DNA of 64,000 nt from Terribacillus aidingensis (GCF_900215625.1 NZ_OBEK01000004.1:61593-125592), one strand, 5' to 3'; positions 1 through 9,655 are shown, counted from the stretch's first letter. Notes: generated by a model from the letters alone, not told the origin. Made by a program: numbers and translations.

Positions 1-266
1 ACGCAGGCCTTGAAGGCTCTGTTATCATCGAACGCCTGAAAAAAGAAGAAGTCGGCATCGGCTTCAACGCAGCAACAGGCGAATGGGTAAACATGCTTGA
101 CACAGGTATCGTTGACCCAACAAAAGTAACACGCTCCGCACTCCAAAACGCAGCATCTGTAGCAGCTATGTTCCTGACTACTGAAGCAGTAGTAGCCGAC
201 AAGCCAGAAGAAAACGCTGGCGGCGCAGGCATGCCTGATATGGGTGGCATGGGCGGTATGATGTAA
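1..266 (+). CDS. groEL: chaperonin GroEL, C-terminal end (partial)
   Basis: The window opens inside this gene (reading frame begins at base 3); the last 87 residues are visible. They carry the conserved end of the apical/equatorial fold (motifs [37 protein letters not shown]) and finish with the Gly-Met-rich tail [12 protein letters not shown] that is a hallmark of GroEL. The protein is the ATP-driven cytosolic folding chamber and works with GroES, whose gene would lie to the left of the window. A strong terminator follows at 285, so groEL ends its operon here. Confidence 0.97.
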   Translation, partial: AGLEGSVIIERLKKEEVGIGFNAATGEWVNMLDTGIVDPTKVTRSALQNAASVAAMFLTTEAVVADKPEENAGGAGMPDMGGMGGMM

Positions 267-284
267 GACCGTCTCTTTATAGAA

Positions 285-317
285 AAAGCGCCAAACCTTA
301 GGGTTTGGCGCTTTTTT
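285..317 (+). terminator. Rho-independent terminator of the groE operon
   Basis: A 13-bp GC-rich stem (AAAGCGCCAAACC / GGTTTGGCGCTTT) with a 4-nt loop is followed by a T run, 18 bases after the groEL stop codon. Confidence 0.9.
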
Positions 318-632
318 CGTAATGGTGGGTTTTAATAACACCTAAAAAGAAACTTCTAATGAGTGGATGTACTTTTAAGAGGCTTCTTTTATTTCCTGGA
401 TGGCAAAAATGAGTTCGATATAAAATGCAGGAATTGGCTGGATTTCTCAACCACGTACTTTCAGCAATAGCAATGTATTATTTCACTTCTAAACAAAGAC
501 TTGCCTTTTTCAATAATTAGCTCCCCCATTCGCCACCTTTACAAAAAAAACACCAAAATTCAACAAATTCCCTGCATTCATTTAACAAGCATCCAATAGA
601 GTTGAACTTGTGATTATAAAATACACTAGAAA
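317..632. other. intergenic stretch without recognised feature
   Basis: About 315 AT-rich bases lie between the groE terminator and the ribosome site of the PAP2 gene. I see no open frame with a ribosome site, no convincing -35/-10 pair and no strong hairpin. The promoter of the PAP2 gene must be here but I could not place it. Confidence 0.5.
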
Positions 633-647
633 AGGAGATAAAAAAGC

Positions 648-3600
648 ATGAGATTCATAAAAAAAATAGCAGTCATTTTACTACTTGCTGTGCTGACTGT
701 GACTTCTATCGAGCTTCCTGTTTTGGCAGCGAGTCATCAGGAAATCACAAAACCTTCAAAGCCACAAGGAACTTCTGGAGAATTAAATACAAATCCGCCT
801 GCGGTTAATCAGCCTTTACCAGTGGTGGATAATGGCGGAAATGCAAATGATCCTACACTAAAGAATATTGCTGGGACTAATCCTTTTATCAGTATTTTAG
901 ACGGTTTTGATCAGGTTTGGTCTATGAATCAACCGGATTGGAGAGACGGATCAGCGTTAACTGTACCAGGTGCAAACGGTAAGGCTGCTAAATATGGTGA
1001 CGGGCCTACCGTTTATTTTGATGGGTATAAAAATGATCCGACAAAGGTAGTAGCAGATAAAAAAACATACGCTAACGAAGAAATCAGGAATCCTGAAACT
1101 TGGAAAGCGAATATTAAGTATGTAGAAGACGTGACGAATAACCGGACAGACGAAGAAGTGTTAGCAGCCTATTATGATGATCAAAGAGATAAGATATATA
1201 GTGTAATGGATGCTTATGGACCGTTGGCGAATACCTATGCAGATATTGTGAATCCAACTACAAGTGTTGTCCGATCAAAAGCGGACATGAATGTAGTATT
1301 GGAAGAAGAAACTGTTGAGGATCAGTCGCAAGGAATGGGGCAATGGGAGGGTACAAAACTAACGGATGCGATGGATTTAGTGCATCTAATTAGATTTAGG
1401 AATCCATCTTCCTCCAGTCCTTCTAAGTACTTTTTCTCCTCCCCAAGACCTTACAGAATGAATTCCAATGGAGAAGTGAAAGAAGTTGTTGATGAGTATG
1501 GGTTACCAAAATGGACCACGATCGGTAGTGGTGAAGCTGCAGAAGAAGAACTACCTTCAGGCGGTAAAAAAGCAACGGGAGAAAGACATTACCAGCAATA
1601 TGAAACAAATGTGAAAGTGATTCCTGCATTAGAATACGTGAAAAGAAAAGCGGAAGATGGAAGAGGGAAAGACGGTGCTTTCCCAAGCGGACATACAAGT
1701 GCGGCTTATTTATCGTCATTCGGTTTTGCGTACGCAACGCCTGAAAGATATGCTGAATTCTTAACCAGAGCAGCTCAAATGGGAGAAAATAGGATAGTGA
1801 CTGGTATGCACTCGCCACTGGATGTTATTGGCGGAAGAATCCAATCAACTGCAATGACTGCATACGCATTCAACCTGAAAGAAAACGAAGCGGTATTAGA
1901 TAAGGCTTATCAAAATGCTGGGGAAGTATTCGGTGAAGCAGCTGATGCAAAAGGAATGAGCTTGTACGAATATGCCCATACGGTAACAGAGGACTATACG
2001 TTTGAAAGTGCGTACGATGAACAAAAATGGGAAGATCATGATGCAAATAAAGCATTCTACCGGGAAAAACTTACATACGGATTGCCTCAGAACGGCGTAA
2101 AAGGTTTAGACCCTGTAGTGCCTAAAGGCGCTGAAGCTTTATTGGAAACTCGTCAGCCTTATTTGACTGACAAACAACGCCGAGAAGTATTGTATACCAC
2201 AGAAATAGAATCAGGCTACCCTGTATTGGATGAATCCAATGGTTGGGGCAGACTTGATTTGGTAACAGCATCTGATGGATATGGTGCGTTTTTAAGCGAT
2301 GTAACAGTAAATATGGATGCTTCAAAAGGAAGATTTAATGCCCATGATTGGTGGAGAAATGATATAACTGGCAGTGGTATGCTTACCAAGCAAGGGACAG
2401 GAACACTTACATTGACAGGAAATAATAGTTATGCAGGAGGTACATTGCTGCAGGGAGGAACGTTAGAAGCTGCTTCTGCGACTGCCTTTGGTGAAGGGGA
2501 CCTTTATGTAGAAGATGGTACAGTTTTAGTTACTGGCGAAGAGCCTCTAAATGTAAAAGGTAACTTCACAATGGAAGCTGGAAGCTTGGATATCGCAATG
2601 GATAATGGCGATACGCAGCTACAAGTAGACGGACAGTTATACCTTGATGGCGGAGATCTGGATTTAGATCTTTCTACTTATGAAATAGACAAGGCTGCGG
2701 ATATTACGTTAATGACTGCTGACAAGGTGAACGGTAAATTCGATACTGTAACCGCAGATGGTTATGATGTAACAGTCACATATAACGAAAACAACGCCGT
2801 TGCACATATCGAAGCAATCGGTACTTCTGATCCAGGTACACCAGATTCGGAAGATCCTGAAACACCGGGCAACGAAGAGAATCCTAAAGATCCAGAAGAT
2901 ACGGATGAACCAGAAAGCCCACAGAAACAAACGAGTGTTACCTTAACACCTGACGTTATCGATGGCGAGGCAACAATTGAAACAGACGCGCTCTATCAAC
3001 TAGCTGATCAAGGTGAATTAACGATAGATTTACAGGATCAGAATGACTCTGTTAATCTAGCATTAACTTCAGAGCAAATAAAATGGCTGAAGGAGCACCA
3101 TATAACTATCAACATTGAATTAAAAAATGTAAGCTTGCGACTAGCTTCTTCGAATTTCATTCATGAATCCGAAGCTGCAGCTATTCAGTTTAATCGTCTA
3201 GCTGATATTGATCAAGCGGTTAGCGCAGTCTATGATTTTACAATCACACAAGGCGGAAAAGAATTAAAAACCTTCGAGGAAAAAGTGACACTAACTTTCT
3301 CCGTTGATAGCGACAAGGTAAACAATCAAGACAAGGTACAAATCTTCTATCAGAATCCAGAGAGCAAAGAATGGGAAGCAATCGGCGGAGAATGGCAAGA
3401 TGGAAGCGTGACAGCGCAAACCGATCATTTCAGCACCTACACCGCTTTTGAAGATGGAGAGACATTGCTACAACCTGTAACAGAAGACGGAGAAACACAG
3501 CAGCAGCCTGAAGCGGAAGATGGAGAAACACAGCAGCAGTCTGAAATAGAAGACGGACAAAAACTACCAGAAACCGCTACAAATACTTATCAGTACTTAT

Positions 3601-3677
3601 TAGCTGGGTTGATACTGCTGGTAAGCGGAACGATTTTCTTCTTTATAAGAAGAAGAAAAGCATCATTGTTTAAGTAA
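648..3677 (+). CDS. wall-anchored PAP2-superfamily phosphatase with autotransporter-type repeat
   Basis: 1009 residues, preceded by AGGAG at 633. Residues 1-28 form a signal peptide. Residues about 230-420 hold a PAP2/class A acid phosphatase domain with all three signature motifs: K260-x6-R267-P268, PSGH at 346-349 (H349) and R382-x5-H388-x3-D392, so phosphoester hydrolysis outside the membrane is likely. Residues about 575-610 match an autotransporter-associated beta strand repeat (GTGTLTLTGNNSYAGGT), followed by beta-rich sequence to about 715. An acidic Pro-rich linker, a further beta domain (about 760-930) and short repeats of the type EDGETQQQ precede a sorting signal: LPETA at 973-977, a hydrophobic stretch and RRRK. 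Sortase anchoring to the wall is inferred. The physiological substrate is unknown. Confidence 0.85.
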   Translation: MRFIKKIAVILLLAVLTVTSIELPVLAASHQEITKPSKPQGTSGELNTNPPAVNQPLPVVDNGGNANDPTLKNIAGTNPFISILDGFDQVWSMNQPDWRDGSALTVPGANGKAAKYGDGPTVYFDGYKNDPTKVVADKKTYANEEIRNPETWKANIKYVEDVTNNRTDEEVLAAYYDDQRDKIYSVMDAYGPLANTYADIVNPTTSVVRSKADMNVVLEEETVEDQSQGMGQWEGTKLTDAMDLVHLIRFRNPSSSSPSKYFFSSPRPYRMNSNGEVKEVVDEYGLPKWTTIGSGEAAEEELPSGGKKATGERHYQQYETNVKVIPALEYVKRKAEDGRGKDGAFPSGHTSAAYLSSFGFAYATPERYAEFLTRAAQMGENRIVTGMHSPLDVIGGRIQSTAMTAYAFNLKENEAVLDKAYQNAGEVFGEAADAKGMSLYEYAHTVTEDYTFESAYDEQKWEDHDANKAFYREKLTYGLPQNGVKGLDPVVPKGAEALLETRQPYLTDKQRREVLYTTEIESGYPVLDESNGWGRLDLVTASDGYGAFLSDVTVNMDASKGRFNAHDWWRNDITGSGMLTKQGTGTLTLTGNNSYAGGTLLQGGTLEAASATAFGEGDLYVEDGTVLVTGEEPLNVKGNFTMEAGSLDIAMDNGDTQLQVDGQLYLDGGDLDLDLSTYEIDKAADITLMTADKVNGKFDTVTADGYDVTVTYNENNAVAHIEAIGTSDPGTPDSEDPETPGNEENPKDPEDTDEPESPQKQTSVTLTPDVIDGEATIETDALYQLADQGELTIDLQDQNDSVNLALTSEQIKWLKEHHITINIELKNVSLRLASSNFIHESEAAAIQFNRLADIDQAVSAVYDFTITQGGKELKTFEEKVTLTFSVDSDKVNNQDKVQIFYQNPESKEWEAIGGEWQDGSVTAQTDHFSTYTAFEDGETLLQPVTEDGETQQQPEAEDGETQQQSEIEDGQKLPETATNTYQYLLAGLILLVSGTIFFFIRRRKASLFK
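3450..3560 (+). repeat. in-gene tandem repeat encoding EDGET-type units
   Basis: Near the 3' end of the PAP2 gene the coding sequence repeats an approximately 13-codon unit three to four times (EDGETLLQPVT, EDGETQQQPEA, EDGETQQQSEI, EDGQK). It forms an acidic, Gln-rich stalk directly before the LPETA signal. Such repeats often vary in copy number between strains. Confidence 0.7.
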
Positions 3678-3722
3678 ATCAATAGTCAGTAAACAGAGTA
3701 AGAAACCATGAGAATTGTATAC

Positions 3723-3767
3723 AAAAGGCTTTTCATCAGTCAATTAGACTTATGAGAAGCCTTTTTC
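3723..3767 (+). terminator. terminator after PAP2 gene
   Basis: The arms AAAAGGCTTTTCAT and ATGAGAAGCCTTTT pair with one G-T and are followed by a T-rich run; the hairpin starts about 45 bases after the stop. Confidence 0.75.
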
Positions 3768-3880
3768 CTTTCTTGATAGGTAGAGTGGGGTTTATTTTAA
3801 CAGGTGAAACTAATACAATTTAGCTAATTTTATTAAACAATGGCATAATTAAAATAAACCAGAAAAGTAAGGATGACAGT

Positions 3881-5077
3881 ATGAGACAGTTAGTAGAAGT
3901 GAAAGTAAAACCGAAGTCGGTTAAAAATATAATGAATGGCTATCCGTTACTCGCCAAGGAAGCGGTTGAAAATTCAGGAGTAACAATGGATGAAGGGAGT
4001 ATTTTACGCTTAGTTGACTCCAGCGGCAGATATCTTGCAACAGCATATTATGGCCTGCAAAATAAAGGGATAGGCTGGGTTTTAACGCGTAAAGAACAGG
4101 AAAAGATTGATACGACGTTCTTTGTTAAGAAAATTAGTGCTGCTGTTGCTAGGCGGAAGAATTTATACGAAACAGAAGATACAACTGCTTTCCGTGTGTT
4201 TAATGGGGAAGGAGACGGTATCGGCGGTTTAATCATTGATTATTATGACGGCTTTTACGTAGTGAATTGGTACAGTGAAGGAATGTATTCCTTCCGTGAA
4301 GCTGTCTATCAAGCTTTGGGTGAAGTGGCAGAGGTGCGCGGGCTATACGAGAAATTACGATTTAATACGAATGGCCAATATGTGGAACAAGATGATTATG
4401 TGTCAGGTGAACATGGAGAATTTCCTTTAATCGTTTCAGAAAACGGGATGAAATATGCGGTGGATTTAAATGATGGAGCGATGACAGGAATCTTCTTGGA
4501 TCAGCGTAATGTACGTAAAGCGTTACGTGACAAGTATTCAGAAGGGAAAACGGTACTGAATACATTTTCTTATACAGGCGCGTTTTCTGTAGCAGCTGCT
4601 TTTGGTGGTGCGGTGCAGACAACGAGTGTGGACGTAGCAAAACGAAGCCTGCCAAAAACAATCGAACAATTTGCCGTTAATGAAATTGATCATGAAGCGC
4701 AGGATATTAAAGTGATGGATGTATTTGATTACTTCCGGTATGCGGCTCGACATGATTTAAAGTTTGATGTTGTTGTACTGGATCCGCCAAGTTTTGCGCG
4801 GACAAAGAAGATATCATTCAGCACAGCCAAGGATTATCCGAAACTGCTTAAAGATACCTTGAAGATCACAAGTGACGGTGGCGTAATTATCGCATCCACC
4901 AATAACGCGAGCTTCAACATGAAGAAGTTCAAAACATTTATCGATAAAGCATTCACGGAAACGAACACAAGCTACAAAATCTTAGAGGAACACCAGCTGC
5001 CGGAAGATTTTACCGTACCAGACAATTACCCTGAATTTAACTATTTAAAAGTCGTATTTATTAAAGTAATGAAGTGA
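3881..5077 (+). CDS. class I SAM-dependent rRNA methyltransferase (RlmI/YwbD-like)
   Basis: 398 residues with AAGGATGA before the ATG. An N-terminal PUA domain (about 1-80) precedes an EEHEE linker region and a Rossmann methyltransferase fold: VLNTFSYTGAFSVAAA (about 223-238) is the SAM-binding motif I and VVLDPPSFARTKK (about 304-316) is the catalytic DPP motif. The family methylates C5 of cytosine 1962 in 23S rRNA in E. coli (RlmI); B. subtilis YwbD is the close relative. Activity on rRNA here is inferred from family. A short coiled-coil gene follows after 13 bases and probably shares the transcript. Confidence 0.88.
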   Translation: MRQLVEVKVKPKSVKNIMNGYPLLAKEAVENSGVTMDEGSILRLVDSSGRYLATAYYGLQNKGIGWVLTRKEQEKIDTTFFVKKISAAVARRKNLYETEDTTAFRVFNGEGDGIGGLIIDYYDGFYVVNWYSEGMYSFREAVYQALGEVAEVRGLYEKLRFNTNGQYVEQDDYVSGEHGEFPLIVSENGMKYAVDLNDGAMTGIFLDQRNVRKALRDKYSEGKTVLNTFSYTGAFSVAAAFGGAVQTTSVDVAKRSLPKTIEQFAVNEIDHEAQDIKVMDVFDYFRYAARHDLKFDVVVLDPPSFARTKKISFSTAKDYPKLLKDTLKITSDGGVIIASTNNASFNMKKFKTFIDKAFTETNTSYKILEEHQLPEDFTVPDNYPEFNYLKVVFIKVMK

Positions 5078-5090
5078 GGATGTGTCTAAC

Positions 5091-5276
5091 ATGAAATACA
5101 ACAAAACAATCATGACGAAATTAATTGACCAAAACAGTGAATTACGTCAAGAATTAAAAAGACTTAAAGCTGAAATGGACTTAGAAAAGGATTTTGCTGT
5201 TAAAGCACTTTATCATTCTTTTGTAGCTAATAGCGGTAAATATATGGAGGATTATAAAGCATTAGAGCGTCCATGA
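5091..5276 (+). CDS. small charged coiled-coil protein, unknown
   Basis: 61 residues from the ATG at 5091; the SD-like AGGATG at 5077-5082 favours this start over the in-frame GTG at 5082, which would overlap the ribosome site. The sequence is a heptad-rich helix (LIDQNSELRQELKRLKAEM), so a coiled coil is likely. I do not recognise the family. It lies 13 bases behind the methyltransferase and before a strong terminator, so the two are probably cotranscribed. Confidence 0.65.
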   Translation: MKYNKTIMTKLIDQNSELRQELKRLKAEMDLEKDFAVKALYHSFVANSGKYMEDYKALERP

Positions 5277-5291
5277 TCATTAGGAAGCAGC

Positions 5292-5326
5292 AAAAGCGTC
5301 AGCCCTCAGGGTTTGACGCTTTTTTC
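5292..5326. terminator. bidirectional terminator
   Basis: Stem AAAGCGTCAGCCC / GGGTTTGACGCTTT with loop TCA. A T run follows on the plus strand and a shorter TTTT run on the minus strand, so it can end both the small coiled-coil gene and the tetR gene that converges on it. Confidence 0.85.
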
Positions 5327-5362
5327 TGTAAAAGTTGCTATTAATACGTACAGAGGTACCTA

Positions 5363-6016
5363 TTACGATTCAGGCGAAAGCCCATTTACAATCAGATTAA
5401 CAGTCATTTCAATTTCACTTTTATCGTCCCAGCTCGCATCTGTAGAGACAATATGCCGGCTGAACAAAAGTCCCATGACTGTAGAAACTGTGAACCGGAT
5501 GACAGTATGAACAGGCAATTCTTTGATCTCGCCTTTCTCTTGAAAATGAGTGATAGTATCTTCTAAGCGTTTGAATAATGGCTGCGCGATATATTCTTTG
5601 TAACTTTCCTGAAGTTCAGGATGGAAAGAGATCTCCTGCATAAAAATTTTTAGGATCGATAAGTTGTCCTTCATAAACTCGAATCGATTTTTTAAAATAG
5701 CTCTAAGAAAATCTCCAAAAGTTTTATACTCTTGATCAAAAACGGTATCAAACCCGTCCATAACAAAGGGGGCTACCAATTTTGTCATGGTAGGTGTAAC
5801 AATGGAAAGCAATAAGTTCTTTTTATTTTTATAATGCTTAAAAATAGTTCCTTCAGCAACGCCAGCTTTTTTGGCAATTTGACTTGTGGATGTGGAAGCA
5901 AAGCCATTTTGAGAAAATTCTTCGATAGCGACTTCAATTATTCTGCTTTGTTTATCTGTCATTTTAAGATGTTCTTCATTTATCTTTTTAATTTTATCAG
6001 CTAGTTTTTGTTCCAT
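5363..6016 (-). CDS. TetR/AcrR-family transcriptional regulator
   Basis: 217 residues. The N-terminal HTH is clear (IIEVAIEEFSQNGFASTSTSQIAKKAGVAEGTIFKHYKNKKNLL, about residues 25-70 in outline: helix-turn-helix with the KHYKNK tail). The C-terminal ligand/dimer domain is typical in length. It lies 142 bases downstream of the YhgE-type membrane gene on the same strand and is the natural candidate to control it. The ribosome site before ATG at 6016 is weak (AGGTA). The ligand is unknown. Confidence 0.85.
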   Translation of the reverse strand: MEQKLADKIKKINEEHLKMTDKQSRIIEVAIEEFSQNGFASTSTSQIAKKAGVAEGTIFKHYKNKKNLLLSIVTPTMTKLVAPFVMDGFDTVFDQEYKTFGDFLRAILKNRFEFMKDNLSILKIFMQEISFHPELQESYKEYIAQPLFKRLEDTITHFQEKGEIKELPVHTVIRFTVSTVMGLLFSRHIVSTDASWDDKSEIEMTVNLIVNGLSPES

Positions 6017-6033
6017 TACCTATTCACCCAACT

Positions 6034-6061
6034 CATGGATTATTTTAAAAAGAAATCCATG
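6034..6061 (-). promoter_or_regulatory. inverted repeat upstream of tetR
   Basis: CATGGATT at 6034-6041 and AATCCATG at 6054-6061 form an inverted repeat with a 12-base AT-rich spacer, 18 bases before the tetR start. It could be an autoregulatory site, but it is unlike the half-sites at 7685, so the assignment is weak. Confidence 0.3.
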
Positions 6062-6158
6062 CAATACGTCAGTAAGTGTAAAGCATGGAATCTAGACTAA
6101 CTAATTTTATCATAGTACATTCTAATGCTGCACAAAAATGATTATCATGTGAGTTGCG

Positions 6159-7580
6159 TTATCTTATATTAAAGTTCTCATTTGTTATGTTTCCTTCTTC
6201 TTTATCTATCTTTCTGTGTTTGAAAGTTAAATAACATAGTGTACCGATAATGGAAATGAAAGCAAATATGGATAAAAATCCGATATTTTGCCACATGAGG
6301 TCGTTGTTACTGTTTGATACAAGCGCTCTGAATCCTGATACAGAGTAGGTCATTGGAAGATACGTGCTTGCTTCTTGCAAGATATTAGGTATCATCTCAA
6401 CCGGAAACGTTCCGCCGCTGCTCGTAATTTGTAATATTAACAACAGAATAATTAAGAATCGTCCCTTTTCTCCTAATACGGATACAATCAGTTGTATCAG
6501 GGCTATAAATGCTAAACTAGTAAACAACGTAAACAGAAGAAAGTAGCCAACATTTCCAACCTCTAACTCTAGAATTCCTAAAAGAAAAACACATGCAATG
6601 ATTGCCTGAATAATAGCTGCTAATCCAATGATACTGAATTTACTAATAAACCAGCTAAACGGAGAAGAAGGTGTGAAGACAGTATCTCGAACAGGAAAAA
6701 CAATCGAAATGAGCATTGCTCCGATAAAAAGACCGAGCGATAATGTAAACGGCGCAAATCCATGCCCATAGTTAGGGACACTTGTAAACTTATCAGTATT
6801 AATTTTCACTGGATTGGCGATCATGTCTATATTTTCCTGGGTGAGGTTTACGTCTTGAAGCTGTTCCGTACCATCTGTTAAGCTGGTGGCTAAACTGTTT
6901 GCTCCCTCATTAAGTGAATTAAAAGATGAGATTGATTGATTTTTTTGGTCTGCCGTTAGACTAGGATGACTTTGTATAACGGTATCATAATTGTTTTGCA
7001 TTACTGAAATAGTATCTGCTAACTTGGTTGTCGATTCGCTTGCTGTCATCAATCCTTCACTAGTTTGCTTCATCGTTTCTGTTAGTGTCTTGATGTAAGT
7101 GGAAGTTAATGTGTTGGACACGTTTTGCTGCAAACTTTCTACCCCGCTTTTCTCAATCATCGTGACCAAGAAATTACGACTTTCATGCGGCGTATAGAGA
7201 AGCGTTGGCTGCGTAGGATTGGAACGCAAGGCAGTCGTAGAATTCTCGGAGAAATCCTTTGGAATTTCCACCATCATAAAATACGCTTGATCTTCTAAAC
7301 CTTCCATGGCTTCTTCTTTAGAAACAAACTCCCAGCCAAAACTTTCGTTATTCTCTAGTTGTTCAACAATTCTTTCCCCAAAATTAATGGATGTACCATT
7401 ATAATCCACAGCTTCATCTTGATTGACAACAGCAACACGAATTTCATCAGTTGCATCATATGGATCCCAAAATGCCCAAAGAAATGTACCGCAATACAGA
7501 ACTGGTATAAATAGTACAGCAATCAGACCGGCTAGAATTGACTTGTTTTTAATTAGAGATTTCCATTCACTTTTCATCAT
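6159..7580 (-). CDS. YhgE/Pip-type (ABC-2-like) membrane protein
   Basis: 473 residues, AGGAGG 8 bases before ATGATG. One membrane segment lies at about 17-37 (LIAVLFIPVLYCGTFLWAFW), then a long extracytoplasmic region of about 230 residues with coiled-coil character, then about five membrane segments from residue 275 to 455. This is the architecture of YhgE/Pip and DUF3533 proteins, which are related to ABC-2 permeases and have been linked to efflux and phage reception. It is shorter than full-length YhgE. The tetR gene follows on the same strand, so a drug- or stress-inducible exporter is a reasonable inference; the substrate is unknown. Confidence 0.75.
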   Translation of the reverse strand: MMKSEWKSLIKNKSILAGLIAVLFIPVLYCGTFLWAFWDPYDATDEIRVAVVNQDEAVDYNGTSINFGERIVEQLENNESFGWEFVSKEEAMEGLEDQAYFMMVEIPKDFSENSTTALRSNPTQPTLLYTPHESRNFLVTMIEKSGVESLQQNVSNTLTSTYIKTLTETMKQTSEGLMTASESTTKLADTISVMQNNYDTVIQSHPSLTADQKNQSISSFNSLNEGANSLATSLTDGTEQLQDVNLTQENIDMIANPVKINTDKFTSVPNYGHGFAPFTLSLGLFIGAMLISIVFPVRDTVFTPSSPFSWFISKFSIIGLAAIIQAIIACVFLLGILELEVGNVGYFLLFTLFTSLAFIALIQLIVSVLGEKGRFLIILLLILQITSSGGTFPVEMIPNILQEASTYLPMTYSVSGFRALVSNSNNDLMWQNIGFLSIFAFISIIGTLCYLTFKHRKIDKEEGNITNENFNIR

Positions 7581-7657
7581 TAATCCTCCTAAGAAAAATT
7601 ATTCAAAATGGGTGGAGAAGACTTTGAAACATGGGTTGGCTTTATTGGTTCAAAGTC

Positions 7658-7712
7658 AGTATAAGGGACATCATTCAGAAAAGTAAAGTGATTACTCACT
7701 TTTTAGTGTGAA
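7658..7712 (-). promoter_or_regulatory. promoter and probable TetR operator of the YhgE-type gene
   Basis: On the minus strand TTTACT (7687-7682) and TATACT (7663-7658) are spaced 18 bases. The -35 element overlaps AAAGTGA-TTAC-TCACTTT (7685-7702), and a third half-site AGTGTGA follows at 7704-7710, so three AGTGA-type half-sites alternate in orientation. Position over the -35 box suits repression by the neighbouring TetR protein. Confidence 0.55.
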
Positions 7713-7751
7713 GTTATTTCGAAGTGTAAATCAGAGGTGTATGTTAATAGA

Positions 7752-7796
7752 AAAAGAGTAGGTCCCACAGACACTTCCTGAGGGACCTACTCTTTT
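7752..7796. terminator. bidirectional terminator
   Basis: Arms AAAAGAGTAGGTCCC and GGGACCTACTCTTTT pair perfectly around a 15-base loop; A/T runs flank both sides. On the minus strand it ends the chemotaxis receptor gene. Confidence 0.85.
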
Positions 7797-7827
7797 GATA
7801 ACATAAAGATATTTTAAAAATACATCT

Positions 7828-9513
7828 CTAATACTTAAACCGACTAACAACCATCTGCAATTCTTCCGCCAAGTTCGAAAGTGAAACAGCGGCACTTGAG
7901 ATTTCTTCCATTGACCCTAATTGTTCCGCTGTTGCTAATGCGGCTGCGTCGGATCTGCTTGCTGTTTCCTTCGTTCCTGTATTCAGAGTTGCAATCGTAT
8001 GCTGAATAACTTCGGCGCCTGCAGTTAGTTGTTGGGTGGCAGCTGCAACTTCTTGAATTTGAGAGGTTACTTGTTCCACATAGCTTACTATTTCGTTGAA
8101 TTGCTCCTTGGTTTCAAGGGTTAGATGCATTCCTGATGCTACGTTTTGCTGTACATTATGGATATTATGTTCGGTATCTTTTGAGTCCGTTTCGATTGTG
8201 GAAACGAGCTGTTTGATATGGCTGGCTGATTTATTTGTTTCATCAGCTAGCTTGCGAACTTCTTCAGCTACAACTGCAAAGCCTTTTCCGTGTTCTCCTG
8301 CTCGTGCAGCTTCTATGGCAGCATTTAATGCTAGGAGATTCGTTTGCTCCGAGATATCTGTGATAAAGGAGGAGATATGACTTATCTCGGTTGTACCTTT
8401 CATCAATGATGCTAATCCATTGCCAGCTTCTCGAACAGACTGGTCAATTAAAGCCATTTGTTCGGATGTTGTATGTATCGACGCGGCACCTATCTCTGCT
8501 TTGTCTTTCATATGAGAGGAACTTTCCGCAATGCTATTTGTATTTTCCGCCACGCTGGAAAGACTCGTTAATATTTCTGTGATTGATGCAGCGCTTTTTT
8601 CGGTCATCGTACTTTGATTTGTACTCGTTGCAGCAATTTCCTTCATAGAGTGCGAAATTTGATCCGAAGTCGCTCTGGACTGCTCGGCACTTGCTGATAA
8701 TTCTTCTGAAGAAGCTGCAACTTGCTGAGATGAGCTGCTTATTTGCTTTACAATACCTGCAAGAGAGTCAACAAATGCATTAAACGAAGTAGCAAGCTGG
8801 CCAAATTCATCTTTACTTTTAACATCTACTGTCTGTGTAAGGTCTGCATCTCCCTGAGCAATCTCTTCAAGCTGTTGATTTAAGCTTCTAAGCGGTACTA
8901 AGATGGACCTTAGAAGGAGCAGACTTAAAATAATTCCTAGTATAATTGAAATGATTGTCACAGCTGTGATGAACCACTTACTAACCGATCCGTAGCTATG
9001 AATCTCATTTTTCAGGTCTTTTACATCTTCATTCAACTCAGCGACTAGATCATTGACGGATGGATCTAATACTTGCTTCCGTAATGTTCGTTCTTCGCCA
9101 AAGTGAAGTGCTTCCGCTTCTTTTGGGTTGGAAGCATATTGAGAAATGACCTCTTGGTTCATGCTCCAAAAAGCTGTGAAGTTCGTTCGGATATCATCTA
9201 CATTACGCGTATATCCTTGATTGTGTATCAGAGTTTCTAATTGGTCCAAAGTAGAAAAGATGTCGTCACTTTTTTCTTGCATTCCATCTGCAAATTGACT
9301 GTCGCCAGTGACGAGAAATCCTCTTTCATCATTGGATAAGCCTGCTAATCGGTACTGTACATGTTTGATTTGATTCTGAAATTCCATTTTATCCTTCAAA
9401 ATCTCATTCTTCTCGATCATAGAAGAATTGATATAAAGAGAGGAACCTCCAATTAACACTAATGAAAATATCAAGATAGAGATAATCCCCAGAAGTTTTG
9501 TTTTAATTTGCAT
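7828..9513 (-). CDS. methyl-accepting chemotaxis protein
   Basis: 561 residues from the ATG at 9513, which has AAAGGAA 7 bases upstream; an in-frame ATG 18 codons earlier lacks a ribosome site. Membrane segment 1 at about 6-26, a CHASE3-like all-helical sensor ([17 protein letters not shown]), membrane segment 2 at about 177-200, a HAMP domain to about 255, and a long coiled-coil signalling domain whose tip contains the conserved [20 protein letters not shown] and [15 protein letters not shown] motifs. It senses an external or membrane-related cue and controls CheA/CheW at the cell pole. It is a single-gene unit with its own terminator. The ligand is unknown. Confidence 0.93.
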   Translation of the reverse strand: MQIKTKLLGIISILIFSLVLIGGSSLYINSSMIEKNEILKDKMEFQNQIKHVQYRLAGLSNDERGFLVTGDSQFADGMQEKSDDIFSTLDQLETLIHNQGYTRNVDDIRTNFTAFWSMNQEVISQYASNPKEAEALHFGEERTLRKQVLDPSVNDLVAELNEDVKDLKNEIHSYGSVSKWFITAVTIISIILGIILSLLLLRSILVPLRSLNQQLEEIAQGDADLTQTVDVKSKDEFGQLATSFNAFVDSLAGIVKQISSSSQQVAASSEELSASAEQSRATSDQISHSMKEIAATSTNQSTMTEKSAASITEILTSLSSVAENTNSIAESSSHMKDKAEIGAASIHTTSEQMALIDQSVREAGNGLASLMKGTTEISHISSFITDISEQTNLLALNAAIEAARAGEHGKGFAVVAEEVRKLADETNKSASHIKQLVSTIETDSKDTEHNIHNVQQNVASGMHLTLETKEQFNEIVSYVEQVTSQIQEVAAATQQLTAGAEVIQHTIATLNTGTKETASRSDAAALATAEQLGSMEEISSAAVSLSNLAEELQMVVSRFKY

Positions 9514-9630
9514 TAATAAATTCCTTTCCTCATGTAGATAATCGTTTGAAGTCAATAAAAATACCATACATACATTACTTATCCCAAGTTGATTAGTCTC
9601 GCTAACCAGAAAATAATACGTTACTTCTTT

Positions 9631-9655
9631 ATATCGACATGTTCAAGGATTTTTA
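9631..9655 (-). promoter_or_regulatory. possible SigD-type promoter of the chemotaxis receptor
   Basis: On the minus strand GTCGATAT (9638-9631) matches 7 of 8 bases of the SigD -10 (GCCGATAT), and TAAA (9655-9652) lies 13 bases upstream, slightly closer than the usual 15. Motility genes in Bacillus are typically SigD-dependent, which supports the reading. Confidence 0.4.

Noticed and set aside
1423-2930. Several minus-strand frames in the PAP2 gene
   Set aside because: Low-complexity translations and no ribosome sites; the plus strand carries intact domains.
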